Source: Corallococcus coralloides DSM 2259 (GTDB lineage: Bacteria; Myxococcota; Myxococcia; Myxococcales; Myxococcaceae). Taken from it: a DNA stretch of 64,000 nucleotides. The stretch is taken from the NCBI RefSeq assembly GCF_000255295.1, contig NC_017030.1:4464001-4528000 (forward strand), given 5' to 3'. A program made the position numbers and the translations under genes. Below are positions 63,301-64,000 of the stretch, piece by piece (the first letter of the stretch is position 1; every line of letters begins with the position of its first letter). The notes under the pieces are model-generated. The model saw nothing but the letters and a program-made list of their open reading frames with translations. It was not told the origin of the DNA and made no database searches.

Positions 63301-64000
63301 GTGCCGCTGCCGGACGACTCCACGTATGTCTCCGCCATGGACCTGGGCATGCAGCCCACGGGCACGCGTACGCGCGTCATCCTCCCCGACGGCTGGCGCA
63401 ACGGCACGGACGCGGCCATCGTCCGCGACTACGACTGCCTGGGCCGGCTGCTGCGCGAGTCCACTCCCGACGCAGGGGAGACGCGCTACGTCCATGACCG
63501 GGGCGGGCGCGCGCGCTTCGCCCAGACCGCGGCGGACGCCGCCGAGGGCCGCATCAGCTGGACGACCTACGATGCGATGAGCCGGATGACGGCGCGCGGC
63601 CACGTGACGGCCGAATGGAACGAGCCCCAGCTGCTCGAGCGGGCGGAGCTTCCGGGCTGGCCGCTGACGGATCCGGGCGCGGGCGCGGTGACGACGGGCG
63701 TGTGGCGCTACGACGGCGACGGCTGGGACGCGCTGGCGCTGGGACAGCTGGTGGGCTCCCGCTCCCAGGACACGGGCGCGCCCGCGACGGTGGACTCCAC
63801 GTACCGCTGGACGGCGCTGGGACAGCCCGAGGCCCGCACCCTGCGCGTGACGTGGGACGACGGCGAGGAGGCCACGCCGCTGGAGGTGACGTTCGGCTAC
63901 GACAACACCAACGCGCTGGTGCGGCTGGGCCTGCCGCGTGAGCTGTTCCCCCAGCCCGGGCCGCTGCGGTACGGCCGCGACGTCCAGGGCAACGTCACCT
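57322..64000 (+). CDS. Very large Tc-toxin/RHS-like YD-repeat protein (partial, runs off right edge)
   Basis: One uninterrupted frame of more than 2,226 codons. The N-terminal 150 residues (SLRQSINLFRGSVSYQRPLV, GLSYDSSIHLAATRWNLDAP, VGLGWMLPRERIV) match the start of SpvB/TcaC/RHS-type shells. The middle is long and beta-rich, with repeated aspartate-containing units (LAWLDGDHRWNDGG, YLWRFDGVGWN) like propeller or VCBS repeats, and a lectin-like segment (VSACAATTYGPFE region onward). Near the right edge, YD repeats appear (RDYDCLGRLLRESTPDAGET, RISWTTYDAMSRMTARG). No signal peptide. Such proteins build hollow shells that enclose a C-terminal toxin. The toxin part, if any, lies outside the window. 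Confidence 0.8.
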   Translation, partial: MPSSRAPNQAPPQRPAQFASTDVGSLRQSINLFRGSVSYQRPLVQLPGKLGDDTLAVELGLSYDSSIHLAATRWNLDAPTGVVGLGWMLPRERIVAESDGALSLAARRFILESGGARNRLVPTTRPWVRALLDAALSSRLGGPLVSQDLITAFAAAGLLLSSQATVSGQGPWDVEDPLHEQSFVLSEQSGADGSPVLAVAAGGLGFEPQDFSFWRVRYYPTYERWVAVDDSGTQRVFGGGVSVTSQGFATSTGHGIEWGVRFGGERGGWVGSSTRREGQAQYAHAWNLVARVDRYGDRVTYAYNTFERGADGLLPSVEQRVGPDGLPYTKACYLSRITGVGGRSVALDYAPKWYTATVHEYQDPHKVLAPAADGVPPENLTTPNAFQDRYETLYLDRLRILDDAGRELYRVTLDYARPQAVPGTPAESSADLCKRFLTGITEQDPAGRSLPGYVFAYALEEGADHPGALTRVTYPEGATGTFAYDGAIPLDICERDLTVTPPAGFGATGNTPFVWLGPDYAVTCWLDAQRKRLSLQVHTWTGRWQRSTPSEGLVYEGEKALDASTLAGATSTDFFGLTFRVGNEVRVLPFRRSTLRTWEWAPYANEDGTSWLSFPKATGARLAAGERFLLATVSGFDGTGDNLYRLTWDWQQRAWNGGDAPAVRGRTMQVLARGERYLLWQHLNGKGTVSLAWLDGDHRWNDGGTLDVELGPRQTEMFWADGPSMVAWCEATDSSATGRYALRVRRWDADYQFQAGQGVDAENLRLSSVTQVPRPSWPPVPSVSGNELVGTDRYLWRFDGVGWNTSEALTDQGRGRPGWLAYAYGRDVVLQVLNVADGVTTRLLAYDADSGTFARAPRTLPALPPGEDFGYPAATGEDFIVASNTVWYRGSAPGWKGPESEQPVYEGAPEGTDFFSVVDAAPDFAGWRLPPGQGTARIALALLENGRAKATSTIAGQTFVSPLSPEGLVSPPRAGKSPAGPATLVTYPQTAPDFDRAPSLTLHRFVGGDIQGALVDYPVRSLTIDTGLGEPLRSVWSFDRVSAACDPSGEIIKYYRSTAWDGCDDPSAARGGRTVTTYDNGATDEGLSMLDGQPLQTLTFEGAALFAAPTSAALGLTPDVPPGTPVPDALRALFPAEAALSAQAVYEARRVDGRYLYWSVEDPTAQSRYTVDSDEDPKSPTAVRGYTGRLVASETNTWEVFTSRAGFSSLQDAAQGTWSEVMLHGAYVRPASIRSMQDGLALETRYGYLGGLPAPLTGGTTSESFDTRDVHGVTWTSEMATTFAAAVPAWRALAWENVLTPVAQMRTRVWPKDGAEAVSACAATTYGPFETAGGCTVLDVSARYDWGGPTASDGARFPFGADTVPPEWFMRTRILTRDARGIATLSKDASGVAHSTRVDATGQLPLLMVTNADLAAQEADACGFESQEPLTAWTFTGGAAVTSERAHTGVRCAWLPGGDASVERAPLTPAGNARTYVAGCWYARPRDAAAGASPVLVITVTAGSTVVGEPLRIALDDTSGRWTWVQAAIALGEHHARLASDSPLSVRLRVEAGGGELWVDDVGFYPREANVMAQAFEPGSHKLTANVGPGGLTSRAVYGPTRRMVGQVRANGALKGVQLEFSSRQRNAAFNPGDPNAQWVVQATRDGSLQTFRDGEAWRDAWAPSAEGAWRADSGLLLHEGTTDASLTATAPETEAWALYVEPTAVDGGPVRLSPGFGFTVGTAAKLSWDGGGWCLDVGGQGVSPVGPGTSSPASLLLVVTGGRLLFWTDGGLVFSVAAGVRGGAALTSGTGELGLRNLAWMEGPVIQARLQDSTGADRQLQALGGDTYLVNQLIEDALGRTIVKTKSVPGDFGSGAALAPLLYRTGLVDLPAFQASLAGNGVMAGDATDYWNGEAGRSADGGYPYSRRLLEASPLGRTVEVGLPGAAWAIVDPYTTPADSRPTSKVRYAPDAAVLPGLDLPATDFRVTTFTSPVGERRLKVRDAKDAALAVLVPLPDDSTYVSAMDLGMQPTGTRTRVILPDGWRNGTDAAIVRDYDCLGRLLRESTPDAGETRYVHDRGGRARFAQTAADAAEGRISWTTYDAMSRMTARGHVTAEWNEPQLLERAELPGWPLTDPGAGAVTTGVWRYDGDGWDALALGQLVGSRSQDTGAPATVDSTYRWTALGQPEARTLRVTWDDGEEATPLEVTFGYDNTNALVRLGLPRELFPQPGPLRYGRDVQGNVT

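Noticed and set aside
1-64000. tRNA, rRNA, transposase, integrase and phage structural genes
   Set aside because: None was recognised on either strand. No target-site duplications or attachment sites were seen around the accessory genes.

Overview
The window is high-GC, gene-dense bacterial DNA. It reads as a myxobacterial chromosome of the Myxococcus/Corallococcus type. The reasons are a complete aib operon (mvaS-aibC-aibB-aibA-aibR, the alternative isovaleryl-CoA route known from Myxococcus xanthus), many secreted lipoproteins with Asp/Ala/Gly-rich linkers, NtrC-type and hybrid signalling genes, an NRPS gene end, and a very large YD/RHS-like protein. No rRNA, tRNA, CRISPR array, integrase or transposase was seen.

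Layout. 1-6 kb: start of an NRPS gene running off the left edge, a GNAT acetyltransferase, a Gfo/Idh/MocA oxidoreductase, an array of perfect palindromes, a GntR regulator and an Fe(II)/2-oxoglutarate-type oxygenase. 6-12.5 kb: a ferritin-like lipoprotein and the aib operon, bounded by a good terminator downstream and a duplicated operator upstream. 12.5-21.2 kb: signalling genes (histidine kinase + NtrC pair, a pseudo-receiver + small membrane protein, a luciferase-like flavoenzyme, a REC-GAF-PAS-GGDEF-like hybrid, two free-standing receivers).

21.3-28.4 kb is the most unusual region. It holds a caspase-like (gingipain/CHAT-type) protease gene that converges with, and overlaps, a two-gene operon. 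That operon encodes a CHAT protease carrying a SIR2-like C-terminal region, followed by a membrane-anchored STAND ATPase with 16 WD40 blades. This looks like a conflict or regulated-death system. A secreted trypsin-fold protein that has lost its catalytic His and Ser lies just upstream on the same strand. 29.7 kb holds a frameshifted HEAT-GNAT gene.

30.7-49 kb is a mixed accessory region: PadR + Lnt-like nitrilase operon, lipoproteins, a beta-helix protein, TetR + alpha/beta hydrolase, LamG protein, EEP phosphatase, LysR/SDR divergent pair, a putative nuclease-toxin-like protein facing an unknown beta-rich protein, mtgA, an AraC regulator and a metallo-beta-lactamase-fold hydrolase. 49.5-56.5 kb is a tight four-gene operon for two CxxCH (haem-type) lipoproteins, a DUF1501 protein and a kelch/FN3/Big2 lipoprotein, with a candidate sigma-54 promoter. 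From 57.3 kb to the right edge runs one reading frame of more than 2,226 codons for a Tc-toxin/RHS-like protein.

Coordinates of start codons were chosen by domain fit and ribosome binding sites. Family names come from motif recognition by eye; no searches were run.
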